A stretch of 19,505 nucleotides of DNA from JAWPMT01 sp964653795 (GCA_964653795.1 CAZZHO010000080.1:1-19505); one strand, 5' to 3'; counted from the first letter of the stretch, positions 6,323-14,634 are shown. Notes: generated by a model not told the origin, from the letters alone. Made by a program: numbers and translations.

Positions 6323-7499
6323 CTCCGTGGGTTTTATGAAAGATCATCATCTGATTCCCGAAAATCTTGGCGAACCCCTTCACATCATCGCCGGTCCACC
6401 CTTCATTCATTTCACCATACTTACCAAATTCACTTTGCATAAGATCATATTCGGAAGAGATGCCATTTACAATGAAACGATAAGGCAACAATGTCAGCGA
6501 AACCGTACCGGAGACGTATTGCTGAGAGCTTGCCAGAAATGCTTCAATATCTCGCATCACCGGATCAAGAAACAACCCTTCATGCAAGTTATGTCCATAA
6601 TTCACAGACCACTGCTCTTTCAGTAACAGCTGATGCTTGGACAAAGTATGTTTCTCCAGAGTATGGTGCGCTTTGATAATCATCAAAGGTCCTGCCGCCT
6701 CAAAACCAACTCGACCTTTGATACCAATCACTGTATCACCGACATGGATGTCCCGACCAATTCCGTATTCAGAACCAATCTCATTGAGCTTCTTGATACA
6801 ATCCACCGGACCCATCTCCTCCCCATCAACAGCTACAGGCTCACCCCCTTTGAACACAATCGTCAAATCTCTGGCCTCCTCTTTCTTGACAGATGAAGGG
6901 AAGGCATCTTCAGGGAGGTACTGATCAGAAGTCAAAGTTTCCTTTCCTCCCACTGAAGTCCCCCAAAGTCCCTGATTGATGGAATACAGTGCTTTTGTCC
7001 AGTCTCCATCAACTCCATGTTCTTTCAAAAACTCAATCTCGGCTTCTCTGGACAATTTCAAGTCTCTTATAGGTGTGATAACTTCAGCTTCCGGCAGGAT
7101 AGTATTGAAGATCATATCGAAACGTACCTGATCATTTCCGGCACCTGTACTTCCATGAGCTATGGCCGTAGCACCGATCTCCTTTGCATACTGCGCTATG
7201 GCCTGTGCCTGAAACACCCGTTCAGCAGATACCGACAAAGGGTAAGTGTTATTCTTTAAGACATTGCCGGCTATGAGGAACTTCAAACACTTCTCGTAGT
7301 ACTCATCCTCAACATTCAAAGTGACATGATTCACAGCCCCTAGCTTCTTTGATTTATCCGCAAGCTCCTTGACTTCCTCATCAGAAAAGCCACCCGTATT
7401 CACAGCACAGGTCCATACTTCATAACCTTTACTTTTCAACCAAATGGTGCAAAAAGTGGTGTCCAAACCTCCACTAAATGCCAATACAACCTTACTCAT
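6312..7499 (-). CDS. argG: Argininosuccinate synthase
   Basis: 395 aa. It joins citrulline and aspartate, using ATP, to give argininosuccinate. The N-terminal PP-loop AFSGGLDTT (7-15) binds ATP, and HGSTGAGNDQVRF is the conserved citrulline/ATP-site block. IKGRVGFEAAGP and the C-terminal SVSLTLL-type strands fit the synthetase fold. The ATG overlaps the stop of the upstream GNAT gene by four bases (ATGA), and the 3' end overlaps argC by 11 bases. Free citrulline must come from the deacylase encoded later in the same operon. Confidence 0.97.
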   Translation of the reverse strand: MSKVVLAFSGGLDTTFCTIWLKSKGYEVWTCAVNTGGFSDEEVKELADKSKKLGAVNHVTLNVEDEYYEKCLKFLIAGNVLKNNTYPLSVSAERVFQAQAIAQYAKEIGATAIAHGSTGAGNDQVRFDMIFNTILPEAEVITPIRDLKLSREAEIEFLKEHGVDGDWTKALYSINQGLWGTSVGGKETLTSDQYLPEDAFPSSVKKEEARDLTIVFKGGEPVAVDGEEMGPVDCIKKLNEIGSEYGIGRDIHVGDTVIGIKGRVGFEAAGPLMIIKAHHTLEKHTLSKHQLLLKEQWSVNYGHNLHEGLFLDPVMRDIEAFLASSQQYVSGTVSLTLLPYRFIVNGISSEYDLMQSEFGKYGEMNEGWTGDDVKGFAKIFGNQMMIFHKTHGDGN

Positions 7500-8119
7500 G
7501 CCTTTGATTTTTTATTACCTGCCTTCATCCAAGTGCCAATTTTCTCCTTGATGGCTTTACGCTTTTTGCTTCGCTGCTTCTTCTTTTCCTCCGGATCAAA
7601 GAGCATACCCGTGCAAAGGCAGTTCTTAAACTCTTTTGATTCAAGGATTTCATAGTTAACACAACTTTTGCAGCCGTTCCAGAACTTCTCATCATCTGTC
7701 AGTTCAGAAAATGTCACCGGACGATACCCCAGATCTGAGTTGATTTTCATCACAGCCAAGCTCGTTGTTAATCCAAAAAGCTTTGCATCTGGAAACCGCC
7801 TTCTTGAAAGTTTAAAGGCCTTTTCCTTGATTTTTTGAGCCAAGCCTTGGTTTCGAAAGTTTTCAGACACAATCAGTCCTGAGTTGGCTACATATCGATC
7901 ATGTCCCCAGGACTCGATATAGCAGAAGCCAGCCAGTTCATCTGAGGATGAAAGGGCAATAACGGCCTTACCTTCCAGCATTTTGGATTCTATGTACTCC
8001 GGTGAACGCTTAGCTATTCCAGTACCCCTCTTTTGGGCGCTCTCAGCTATTAGATCTACAACCTGCTGGCTATAGGAAAGATGTTTTTCTGTAGCAGCGA
8101 CTATCGCAAACTGCTCCAT
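7496..8119 (-). CDS. GNAT acyltransferase, probable N-acylglutamate synthase
   Basis: 207 aa. The GNAT acyl-CoA site is seen as VSENFRNQGLA (84-94), followed by the helix KIKEKAF; GLTTSLAVMKINSDLGYRPV is the last core strand-helix-strand. As first gene of an arginine operon that otherwise lacks an acylglutamate synthase, it is the obvious candidate for the first step, transfer of an acetyl or succinyl group to glutamate. From memory, genetic work in Bacteroidota has supported this role for arg-linked GNATs; I did not verify it. Unusual additions are a cysteine cluster (Cys150, 153, 167, 169; CX2C-X13-CXC) that could bind metal, and a very basic C-terminal tail from about 178. The start ATG at 8119 follows a structured leader. 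Confidence 0.75.
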   Translation of the reverse strand: MEQFAIVAATEKHLSYSQQVVDLIAESAQKRGTGIAKRSPEYIESKMLEGKAVIALSSSDELAGFCYIESWGHDRYVANSGLIVSENFRNQGLAQKIKEKAFKLSRRRFPDAKLFGLTTSLAVMKINSDLGYRPVTFSELTDDEKFWNGCKSCVNYEILESKEFKNCLCTGMLFDPEEKKKQRSKKRKAIKEKIGTWMKAGNKKSKA

Positions 8120-8267
8120 GATGTTTGAAATAAGAATTGAAAGAAGATTGAATTATCGAAGCACAACCGCTACGTAAGCGGTATAGAAATATGTCCAAGG
8201 CTACCGCCTCGGGAAAGCTGGCCTGACTGGCCTAAGAGATATGTAAGTAATTGCTTTCATTACTTTC
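8120..8267 (-). promoter_or_regulatory. Structured 5' leader of the arginine operon
   Basis: If transcription starts near 8267, the mRNA carries a leader of about 148 bases with three stems on the minus strand. AAGTAAT pairs with ATTACTT at 8245-8265, seven pairs, right at the 5' end. CCGAGGC pairs with GCCTTGG at 8195-8212, seven pairs including one G-U, with a four-base loop. ACCGCT pairs with AGCGGT at 8166-8182. Between the first two lies a nine-base near-exact tandem repeat (CTGGCCTGA/CTGGCCTAA on the plus strand, 8218-8235). No T-tract follows any stem, so this is not a plain attenuator, and I recognise no known riboswitch class. Confidence 0.45.
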
Positions 8268-8272
8268 AAGGT

Positions 8273-8303
8273 CAAAGCAATGCTAAGTCAATCAATAATG
8301 CAA
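8273..8303 (-). promoter_or_regulatory. Candidate promoter of the arginine operon
   Basis: On the minus strand TTG (8303-8301) is followed after 20 bases by TTGCTTTG (8280-8273), one mismatch from the Bacteroidota -7 element TAnnTTTG. The spacing matches the -33/-7 pattern. It lies just past the nqrE terminator and about 150 bases before the first codon of the GNAT gene. Confidence 0.4.
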
Positions 8304-8323
8304 GAGATGGAAGGATATAAAAC

Positions 8324-8349
8324 AAAAAAAGAGGCCCGAAGCCTCTTTT
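8324..8349 (-). terminator. Intrinsic terminator of the nqr operon
   Basis: Starting 20 bases past the nqrE stop, AAAAGAGGC and GCCTCTTTT (8327-8335 and 8341-8349 on the plus strand) form an exact nine-pair stem with a five-base loop. In the minus-strand transcript the stem runs into seven T residues. It separates the nqr operon from the arginine operon. Confidence 0.88.
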
Positions 8350-8368
8350 CTTTAAAATTTCGTAAGAA

Positions 8369-8980
8369 TTATAGTGCTATTCCTATAAACGACTTAAAGG
8401 CTAGACCCATAAGACCAGTGATCAACATAGTCAACCCCAATCCTCTTAGACCAGCAGGAACGTTAGAATACTTCAATTTCTCTCTGATCGCTGCAAGTGC
8501 CACAATCGCCATCAAGAATCCTGTACCTGAGCCAAAACCGTAAGCAGTCGCTTCAATAATTGTATAATCTCTCTGCACCATGAAAAGAGATGAACCCAGA
8601 ATGGCGCAGTTCACAGCAATCAATGGAAGAAAGATTCCAAGTGATCCATAAAGTGCAGGCGATACTTTTTCGATTACCATCTCAACCAGCTGCACCATCG
8701 CCGCAATCACAGCAATGAAAATGATAAACTGAAGGAATGTCAGGTCAATAGAAGCAAAATCCGCTCCTAACCAGGAAAGGGCACCTTCTTTCAAGACAAA
8801 CTCCTGCAACATCCAGTTCATCGGAACAGTAATCGTCAATACGAACACTACCGCTGCTCCTAAACCAATGGCTGTTTTTACCTTTTTTGATACCGCAAGA
8901 AATGAACACATGCCTAAGAAATAGGCAAAGATCATGTTGTCGATAAAAATACCCCTAAGGGCTATATTGAATGCTTCCAT
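8369..8980 (-). CDS. nqrE: Na+-translocating NADH:quinone reductase subunit E
   Basis: 203 aa, a six-helix inner-membrane protein. It forms a pseudo-symmetric pair with NqrD around an iron-sulfur centre that passes electrons across the membrane to NqrC. The two cysteines expected for this centre are present: Cys25 in FLGMCSFLAVS and Cys125 in IAVNCAILG. The N-terminal IFIDNMIFAYFLGMC segment and length are typical. It starts one base after nqrD. It is the last gene before the terminator: where nqrF would normally follow, there is none. Confidence 0.97.
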   Translation of the reverse strand: MEAFNIALRGIFIDNMIFAYFLGMCSFLAVSKKVKTAIGLGAAVVFVLTITVPMNWMLQEFVLKEGALSWLGADFASIDLTFLQFIIFIAVIAAMVQLVEMVIEKVSPALYGSLGIFLPLIAVNCAILGSSLFMVQRDYTIIEATAYGFGSGTGFLMAIVALAAIREKLKYSNVPAGLRGLGLTMLITGLMGLAFKSFIGIAL

Positions 8981-8981
8981 T

Positions 8982-9662
8982 TTAATGCTCTTCTACGTAA
9001 CCAGTTTTAGATCGCTGAATCCAGATAATGATTCCCAGGATTATAAAAGCTCCGATTGAGTCTACCATCAATCCATTAGTAGGAAATGATGTCCAGCCAA
9101 TTGCTTCAAACACCTTAAAATCCCAGATAGAACCAGAACCAAAAAGTTCTCTGAAGAATGCAACTGCCAGAATGATCCAGGCATATCCAAACCCGCTGCC
9201 AAGACCGTCAAGAATACTGTCATAAGGCTTATTACCCATAGCGAAGGCTTCCAGTCTACCCATCACAATACAGTTTGTAATGATAAGGCCTACATAAGCA
9301 CCAAGGATCTTGTACATATCAAAAGCATAGGCTTTCAAAAACTCACTCACCAACGTTACCAACGTGGCGATGATCGCAAGCTGCACAATGATTCTAACCC
9401 TATTAGGTATCAAGTTCCTGATTAATGAGACAATGAGGTTCGCAAAAACGATTACAAAAACCACTGCTACCGCCATCACGAAAGTAGGTTGTAGCTTCAC
9501 TGTAACCGCCAATGCCGAGCATATACCCAAAACCTGCACAGTAATCGGGTTATCCTCATTCAAGGGATCAGTAACAAACTTCTTTCTTCTCTTCGATAAT
9601 AAGGGTTCAGCCGGTTCTTTTACGACCTCTTCCTTTTCTAATTCTAAAGTATCTGCACTCAT
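8982..9662 (-). CDS. nqrD: Na+-translocating NADH:quinone reductase subunit D
   Basis: 226 aa, integral membrane subunit and partner of NqrE. Cys48 (LGICSALAVT) and Cys131 (IITNCIVMGR) match the family's iron-sulfur ligands. The protein is slightly longer than usual (about 210 aa): a charged cytoplasmic N-terminal extension of roughly 20 residues, rich in Glu and Lys, precedes the common DPLNEDNPITVQVLGIC start. The ATG at 9662 lies eight bases after the nqrC stop, and an inner start would lose part of this extension only. FGSGSIWDFKVFEAIGW near the C-terminus is also characteristic. Confidence 0.96.
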   Translation of the reverse strand: MSADTLELEKEEVVKEPAEPLLSKRRKKFVTDPLNEDNPITVQVLGICSALAVTVKLQPTFVMAVAVVFVIVFANLIVSLIRNLIPNRVRIIVQLAIIATLVTLVSEFLKAYAFDMYKILGAYVGLIITNCIVMGRLEAFAMGNKPYDSILDGLGSGFGYAWIILAVAFFRELFGSGSIWDFKVFEAIGWTSFPTNGLMVDSIGAFIILGIIIWIQRSKTGYVEEH

Positions 9663-9670
9663 TATCTAAC

Positions 9671-10420
9671 TCAATTTAAAGCTACGCTTTGACCAGTCTT
9701 TACTTTTTCGAAAAAAGATGTGTAGCACTCTAAATAGTGCATTAGCATCTTATTAACTCCTTTGCCAGTGATAGTGGCACCAGACATCCCATCTACTTGA
9801 TAATCTGTCAAGCCAGGGTTGCCCTCTCCTTTCACCATGGAAACAGATTGTAACTCTGCTCCATCAAATATCTTCTTTCCCTGGTATCGCTGTTGTACTT
9901 CAGGAGTAGTAATCCTGGCACCAAGGCCAGGAGTCTCCTGCTTGTGGTCAAACGCAATACCTTTTACCGTATTAAGATCTGACTCCAAAGCGATGTAACC
10001 TGATATCCAGTCCCAAAGTCCCGCGCCGAACATTGGGAAAATATAAGCCTCCAGCTCACCAGACTCTCCTTTGAACATGAAGACGGGATACATTCTTTCA
10101 GAAGCATCTAATTTGTAGTTCTTAGGGATGTTCACCTTCTCAGCGACTACCGGTTCACCTTTACTGTTGGTGGTCACCTCATTTCCCTTAATGTCTACAG
10201 TAGTTGATGTAATTCGCTCGTCATAGATTTTAAGAATCTCTTGAGGATCTTCGATTGAGGAAATATCCATTACCGCCCCAAGAATCTTCTTCTTAGTATC
10301 TAATTCAACCTGCTGATCCTGTAAGGGCTTCAAGCCCACAGAGGTCAAGGATAGTAATCCGCCTAGTACTATCGTTAGTACCGCAGAAAAAATGATGATG
10401 TATGCGTTAGACTGCTGCAC
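9671..10420 (-). CDS. nqrC: Na+-translocating NADH:quinone reductase subunit C
   Basis: 249 aa. One N-terminal membrane helix (about 7-28) anchors a soluble FMN-binding domain. The flavin is attached covalently through phosphate to the Thr of SGAT, here Thr216 in DGMSGATITG. ETPGLGARIT (162-171) is the other conserved block. The start is a GTG at 10420 that overlaps the nqrB end by 14 bases; the frame upstream of it holds no ATG before a stop, and the next Met lies past the membrane helix. Covalent flavin loading needs an ApbE-type flavin transferase, which is not in this window. Confidence 0.96.
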   Translation of the reverse strand: MQQSNAYIIIFSAVLTIVLGGLLSLTSVGLKPLQDQQVELDTKKKILGAVMDISSIEDPQEILKIYDERITSTTVDIKGNEVTTNSKGEPVVAEKVNIPKNYKLDASERMYPVFMFKGESGELEAYIFPMFGAGLWDWISGYIALESDLNTVKGIAFDHKQETPGLGARITTPEVQQRYQGKKIFDGAELQSVSMVKGEGNPGLTDYQVDGMSGATITGKGVNKMLMHYLECYTSFFEKVKTGQSVALN

Positions 10421-11597
10421 GTTGTAATCTTCTTTTCTTGTTAGACTCTACTACAAAATAATCAATCAGTGGCGCGAACACATTCATGAACAAAATCGCC
10501 AACATAATACCTTCTGGGTAAGCAGGATTTACTACTCTAATCAGCACCGTAATCACCCCAATTAAGAACCCATAAATCCATTTTCCAGTTTCCGTTTGTG
10601 CGGCCGAAACTGGATCTGTAGCCATAAAGACAGCTCCAAAAGCCAATCCTCCTATCACCAAATGGTAATGGGCAGGTAAGCTCATGAAAGAGTTAGCCCC
10701 GACCATGTTGAAAAGTAATGCCATCAGATAAGCACCAGCAAAAACTGAGAAAATAATTTTCCAGCTACCTACTCTAGTCGCAACCAATATCAAAGCTCCA
10801 ATGAGACACATGATCACTGAAGTCTCTCCAATACTTCCAGGTATGGCTCCAATAAACAGGTTGTTAAAGTCAAACATACCAGCAGCCCAATGAGCGGAAG
10901 CAGCTTGCATCATACTTGTACCATTCGCTGCCGCCTCTGCGCCATAAGCCAACATAGTGGCTCCTGAATATCCGTCCACAACCTGACCATCTCCGATGAA
11001 TGTCCATACATCTCCGGAAATTTGAGACGGATAAGCGAAATAAAGAAAAGCTCGTGCGGTAAGCGCTACATTCAAAATGTTCATGCCAGTACCGCCGAAA
11101 ACTTCTTTTCCAATAATTACAGCGAATACTGTAGCCAAGGCCACTTGCCACAAAGGAATAGTTGGAGGCATTACCAACGGTATCAGCATACCTGTAACCA
11201 AATAACCTTCTTCAACAGGGTGATTTCTTATTACACAAAATGTAAACTCAACAGAAAGTCCTACACCGTAAGAAACGATGACGATTGGCAGAACCTGAAT
11301 CGCCCCAACGATGAACTTATCGATAAAGCCTGCGTCTACGCCAGTAGCTAAATAATGTTGATGTCCTACATTCCACATTCCAAACAAAAGACATGGAACC
11401 ATAGCAATGATGACTGTCATCATCATTCGCTTCAAATCCCCAGCATCTCTTATCTGTACACCGGACTTATTCGTTACAATATCCGGCTTGAAAAAGATAG
11501 TTCTATGCCCTTCATATAGGGTGTAGTACTTCTCCCATTTCCCACCTTTTTCGAAATGTGGTTTTACACTGTCAAATGCGTTTTGTAAAAACTTCAT
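10407..11597 (-). CDS. nqrB: Na+-translocating NADH:quinone reductase subunit B
   Basis: 396 aa, the large membrane subunit that carries a covalent FMN and riboflavin and is involved in Na+ passage. The FMN attachment motif is SGAT at 211-214 (Thr214) in VDGYSGATMLAYG. NHPVEEGYLVTGMLIPLVMPP is the conserved helix region, written here only in part, and FGGTGMNILNVALT (167-180) is a family hallmark. About ten membrane segments are apparent from the hydrophobic runs. It begins two bases after nqrA and overlaps nqrC by 14 bases. Confidence 0.97.
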   Translation of the reverse strand: MKFLQNAFDSVKPHFEKGGKWEKYYTLYEGHRTIFFKPDIVTNKSGVQIRDAGDLKRMMMTVIIAMVPCLLFGMWNVGHQHYLATGVDAGFIDKFIVGAIQVLPIVIVSYGVGLSVEFTFCVIRNHPVEEGYLVTGMLIPLVMPPTIPLWQVALATVFAVIIGKEVFGGTGMNILNVALTARAFLYFAYPSQISGDVWTFIGDGQVVDGYSGATMLAYGAEAAANGTSMMQAASAHWAAGMFDFNNLFIGAIPGSIGETSVIMCLIGALILVATRVGSWKIIFSVFAGAYLMALLFNMVGANSFMSLPAHYHLVIGGLAFGAVFMATDPVSAAQTETGKWIYGFLIGVITVLIRVVNPAYPEGIMLAILFMNVFAPLIDYFVVESNKKRRLQRAAV

Positions 11598-11599
11598 TC

Positions 11600-12958
11600 T
11601 TAGCTATTTCTAATTAATTCGATTCCCTCTCTCAATAATTCCTGCAGATCATTCTTGGAAACATCTATGAACTCACACAACGCCACGTCCTCTTCTATCA
11701 ATTCATAAATTCCAAGTGCTTCCATCTCATCATAGTCATTTGCGATGATTGACTTGAACAAGTACGTTGGTAACACGTCCATGGGCATCACTTGTTCAAA
11801 AGCACCGGTCATCACAAATCCTCTCTTCTCACCTTGCGTATTGGTGGTCACCTCATACTCTTTCTTTCCAAAGCTCAAAAGACCAAATGATCTGTGAAAG
11901 CTCAACTTGTTTGTTGATGGCAAAATCCACCCCAAGAATTCTTCCTCATCACCCTCTGGTATCACGGTAATTTGAGAAGCATGAAAGCCTAAATGACCGT
12001 CCGCTCCTATCGATTCCCCTGTTAGAAGGTTACCAGACACAAATCGTAGGTTATCGCCATTTGTCCTGTCTGAAACTAATTTCTTTATCGCAGCACCAGA
12101 ATAAGTACTAACATACCCAGTCTCACTCAAGGAAGAACCTGTCAAGGCGATGACCTTACTGGCATCATAGACTCCTTCCAGGAATAATTTTCCAATTTGA
12201 GCTACGCCATAAGGCGTCAAAGTCCAAACAATCTCCCCTTTATTGATGGGATCAATGTGGTGGATTTGAGTTCCGACGTTGCCACTTGGGTGTGGTCCCG
12301 AAAATTTATTAATCTGAACTCCCTCTATGCCTGAGAATAAACCTGAAGACTCTTTGTCTCGGCTAACATTTAAGTGTACCGTTCCAGCCGTAAGTTTCTT
12401 TAGGATCTCAAAACCAGCCTTAATATCCGCTTCCTTGCCCTTCAAAGTAATTTCCTCATCAGGAGCTAAAGGACTAGAATCAAAAGCTGAGACGAAGATC
12501 GCTTTAGGCGTCGCTGTGATATCTGCAACAACCCCATAAGGCCTTTCGGTGATATTGGCCCAAACGCCAGTAGTAGCCATGTGCTGTACTACCTTTTCCC
12601 TGTCTAAATTAGAGATGTCAGAAATGGAGAAAGAATCGAACTTTTCATACTCGACTTCCTTATCTCCCAAAATTTTTATTTCCAGAAGCTTTCTTTTCGC
12701 TCCTCGATTAATCTCTACGATTTCACCGCTTACAGGCGAAACGAATTTCACATCTTCCTGTGATTTATCATACATCACAGCGGTACCGGCTTTCACAGTA
12801 TCACCAACCTTCACTAACAGCTTAGGTTGAGCGATTCCATGGAAGTCCGTAGGCTTAAGTACGTATGTTTCTGATGGTTCGGAGGAAAGCGTTTTGTTCT
12901 CGGCTTTTCCCAGGATATTAAGGTCAAAACCCTTTTTCAGATTTATTGTCTGCGACAT
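11600..12958 (-). CDS. nqrA: Na+-translocating NADH:quinone reductase subunit A
   Basis: 452 aa, the peripheral cytoplasmic subunit bound to NqrB near the quinone site. The N-terminal Rnf-Nqr barrel-sandwich part (KVGDTVKAGTAVMYDK, FVSPVSGEIVEINRG) and the block GPHPSGNVGTQIHHIDP at about 228-244 are diagnostic. The length matches the usual near-450. ATG at 12958 is chosen because the family pattern begins within a few residues (INLKKGFDL). It is the first gene of the operon, preceded by a TAnnTTTG element. Confidence 0.97.
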   Translation of the reverse strand: MSQTINLKKGFDLNILGKAENKTLSSEPSETYVLKPTDFHGIAQPKLLVKVGDTVKAGTAVMYDKSQEDVKFVSPVSGEIVEINRGAKRKLLEIKILGDKEVEYEKFDSFSISDISNLDREKVVQHMATTGVWANITERPYGVVADITATPKAIFVSAFDSSPLAPDEEITLKGKEADIKAGFEILKKLTAGTVHLNVSRDKESSGLFSGIEGVQINKFSGPHPSGNVGTQIHHIDPINKGEIVWTLTPYGVAQIGKLFLEGVYDASKVIALTGSSLSETGYVSTYSGAAIKKLVSDRTNGDNLRFVSGNLLTGESIGADGHLGFHASQITVIPEGDEEEFLGWILPSTNKLSFHRSFGLLSFGKKEYEVTTNTQGEKRGFVMTGAFEQVMPMDVLPTYLFKSIIANDYDEMEALGIYELIEEDVALCEFIDVSKNDLQELLREGIELIRNS

Positions 12959-12991
12959 GCTAAAGCGTTGGTGTCTTCTTTAAAAACAAAG

Positions 12992-12999
12992 CAAAAATA
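12992..12999 (-). promoter_or_regulatory. Candidate -7 element of the nqr operon promoter
   Basis: TATTTTTG on the minus strand fits TAnnTTTG exactly and lies 33 bases upstream of the nqrA start codon. No good TTG -33 box is found at 19-21 bases; the nearest TTTG is 25 bases away. The -7 match alone is suggestive in such AT-rich DNA. Confidence 0.45.
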
Positions 13000-13037
13000 A
13001 TGAAAAATTGTTCAGAGCAGCGTCCAAATAAATGAGT

Positions 13038-13064
13038 AAAAAAAACAGTTTATAGGACTTATAA
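13038..13064 (-). terminator. Weak candidate terminator after ispH
   Basis: Just downstream of the ispH stop, TTATA and TATAA (13050-13054 and 13060-13064) can form a five-pair AT stem, and eight T residues (A run at 13038-13045 on the plus strand) follow a few bases later in the transcript. The stem is too weak to be confident. Confidence 0.3.
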
Positions 13065-13069
13065 GGCGT

Positions 13070-13963
13070 TTAAGCAACTGGTTGACCGACAGCACTTTGC
13101 AAATGATCAGCTACCCTTTCCATAAGCCATCTGGGAGTAGAAGTAGCACCACAAATACCTACTGAATCAGATTCACTCACCCATTCCACTTTCAAGTCTT
13201 CTTCACTTTCTATGAAATAGCTCCTTTCATTGAACTGTTTGCAAACGCCATACAAGGCTCTTCCATTAGAGCTTTTCTTTCCTGCCACAAATAATATGAC
13301 GTCATGCTCTTTGGAAAATCTCTCCATCTGTGGTTCTCTATTGCTGACTTGTCTGCAGATGCTATCATTAGCCTGAAAGTCCGCCTCAAAAAGTTCTCCG
13401 TTATGTTCAGCTATTCGCTCTTCAATAAGGGCTTTTAATCGATAGAAACCCTTGGTGCTTTTTGTAGTTTGGCTAAAAAGTATAATCGGCTTACTAAAAT
13501 CAATCTGCTCCAGATCTTCATCCTCATAGACAATGATTGCCTTATTTTTTGTTTGGCCTGTTAAGCCAATAACCTCTGCGTGACCAGGTTTCCCGTAAAT
13601 TACAATTTGACCTTGCTTCTCATTTGCCTGGTCATAAGCATGTTTTACGCGGTTTTGAAGTTTTAATACTACCGGACAAGATGCATCAATCAATTCCAAA
13701 TTGTTCTCAAGTGCGACCTTATAAGTCTCTGGTGGTTCGCCGTGAGCACGTATGAGTACTTTTGCGTCCTTTATCTCGGCAAGATCCTCTCGATTGATGA
13801 CCCGAAGACCCTTTTGGTGTAGCCTCTCCACTTCCATCCTGTTGTGCACAATGTCACCAAGACAATAAAGCTTATTGCCTCCTTCCATCTCGTCTTCAGC
13901 CATCTTAATGGCAAATTCAACACCAAAACAATACCCTGAATTCTTGTCTATCTCAACGGTCAT
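13070..13963 (-). CDS. ispH: 4-hydroxy-3-methylbut-2-enyl diphosphate reductase
   Basis: 297 aa cytoplasmic iron-sulfur enzyme, last step of the MEP isoprenoid pathway, producing IPP and DMAPP. The three cluster-binding cysteines are Cys12 (GYCFGVEFAI), Cys96 (ASCPVV) and Cys203 (DSICRQVSNR). Substrate-binding histidines His40 (DIVHN), His74 (RAHGEP) and His128 with Glu130 (GKPGHAEVIG) are present, as is the SQTT block at 164-167. The ATG overlaps the cmk stop by four bases (ATGA). It is the last gene of the fabD operon. Confidence 0.97.
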   Translation of the reverse strand: MTVEIDKNSGYCFGVEFAIKMAEDEMEGGNKLYCLGDIVHNRMEVERLHQKGLRVINREDLAEIKDAKVLIRAHGEPPETYKVALENNLELIDASCPVVLKLQNRVKHAYDQANEKQGQIVIYGKPGHAEVIGLTGQTKNKAIIVYEDEDLEQIDFSKPIILFSQTTKSTKGFYRLKALIEERIAEHNGELFEADFQANDSICRQVSNREPQMERFSKEHDVILFVAGKKSSNGRALYGVCKQFNERSYFIESEEDLKVEWVSESDSVGICGATSTPRWLMERVADHLQSAVGQPVA

Positions 13964-14634
13964 TTCCGGACCTCCTTGCTTAATTCAACAATTCGTTTTA
14001 ATTGATCTTCAAATGCTAAGTTAGTAGTATCTATCTCGATGGCATCATCCGCCTTTCTCAGTGGACTAACCTTACGGGTAGAGTCTATTTCATCTCTTCT
14101 CTTAAAGTTATCGATAATCTCATCAATAGATACCTCCACTCCTTCCTCTAATAACTGCTTTTGTCTTCTGAACGCCCTGGTTTTTATATCTGCAGTAAGA
14201 AAAAGCTTCATTTCAGCATTTGGAAATACTACTGTTCCAATATCTCTTCCGTCCATTACAATACCTCCGTCTTTTCCGAAACGCTGCTGCTCAGCGACAA
14301 GCTTCTTCCTAACACTTTCTACAGCACTTATATCACTAACACTTTTATTCACCTCCATTGTTCTTAGGAATGGCTCTAAATCTTCGTCTTTATTAAACAG
14401 ATGAATATCTCCACTCTCTAGCTTTTCGAATCTTAACTCAATATTATCTAGTGCTTTCTCTACCTGCAGATCATTATTGAAATCTATACCCTCTTTGAGA
14501 AAAAGGTAAGTGATTCCTCTATACATAGCGCCGGTATCTATGTATATGTAGCCAAATTCATCAGCCAGTGCTTTAGCAGTGGAGCTTTTACCGCAGCCCG
14601 AAAAGCCGTCTATAGCAATGGTGATACCTGCCAT
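13960..14634 (-). CDS. cmk: Cytidylate kinase
   Basis: 224 aa; phosphorylates CMP and dCMP with ATP. The P-loop GFSGCGKSS (9-17), IDTGAMYRGIT (CMP-binding), and the DGRDIGTVVFP block are all classic for Cmk. The LID/insert region with RRDEIDSTRKVSPL is also present. I start at the ATG at 14634, whose A is the final base of the upstream lipoprotein stop codon. A longer frame from a TTG at 14655 would add seven residues (MPRKRLL) that do not belong to the family and overlap the small gene. It overlaps ispH by four bases, a pairing seen in other bacteria. Confidence 0.96.
   Translation of the reverse strand: MAGITIAIDGFSGCGKSSTAKALADEFGYIYIDTGAMYRGITYLFLKEGIDFNNDLQVEKALDNIELRFEKLESGDIHLFNKDEDLEPFLRTMEVNKSVSDISAVESVRKKLVAEQQRFGKDGGIVMDGRDIGTVVFPNAEMKLFLTADIKTRAFRRQKQLLEEGVEVSIDEIIDNFKRRDEIDSTRKVSPLRKADDAIEIDTTNLAFEDQLKRIVELSKEVRK

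Noticed and set aside
8160..8235. tRNA-like or known riboswitch in the arg leader
   Set aside because: The stems do not form a cloverleaf, there is no proper T-loop or anticodon arm, and no known riboswitch core was recognised.
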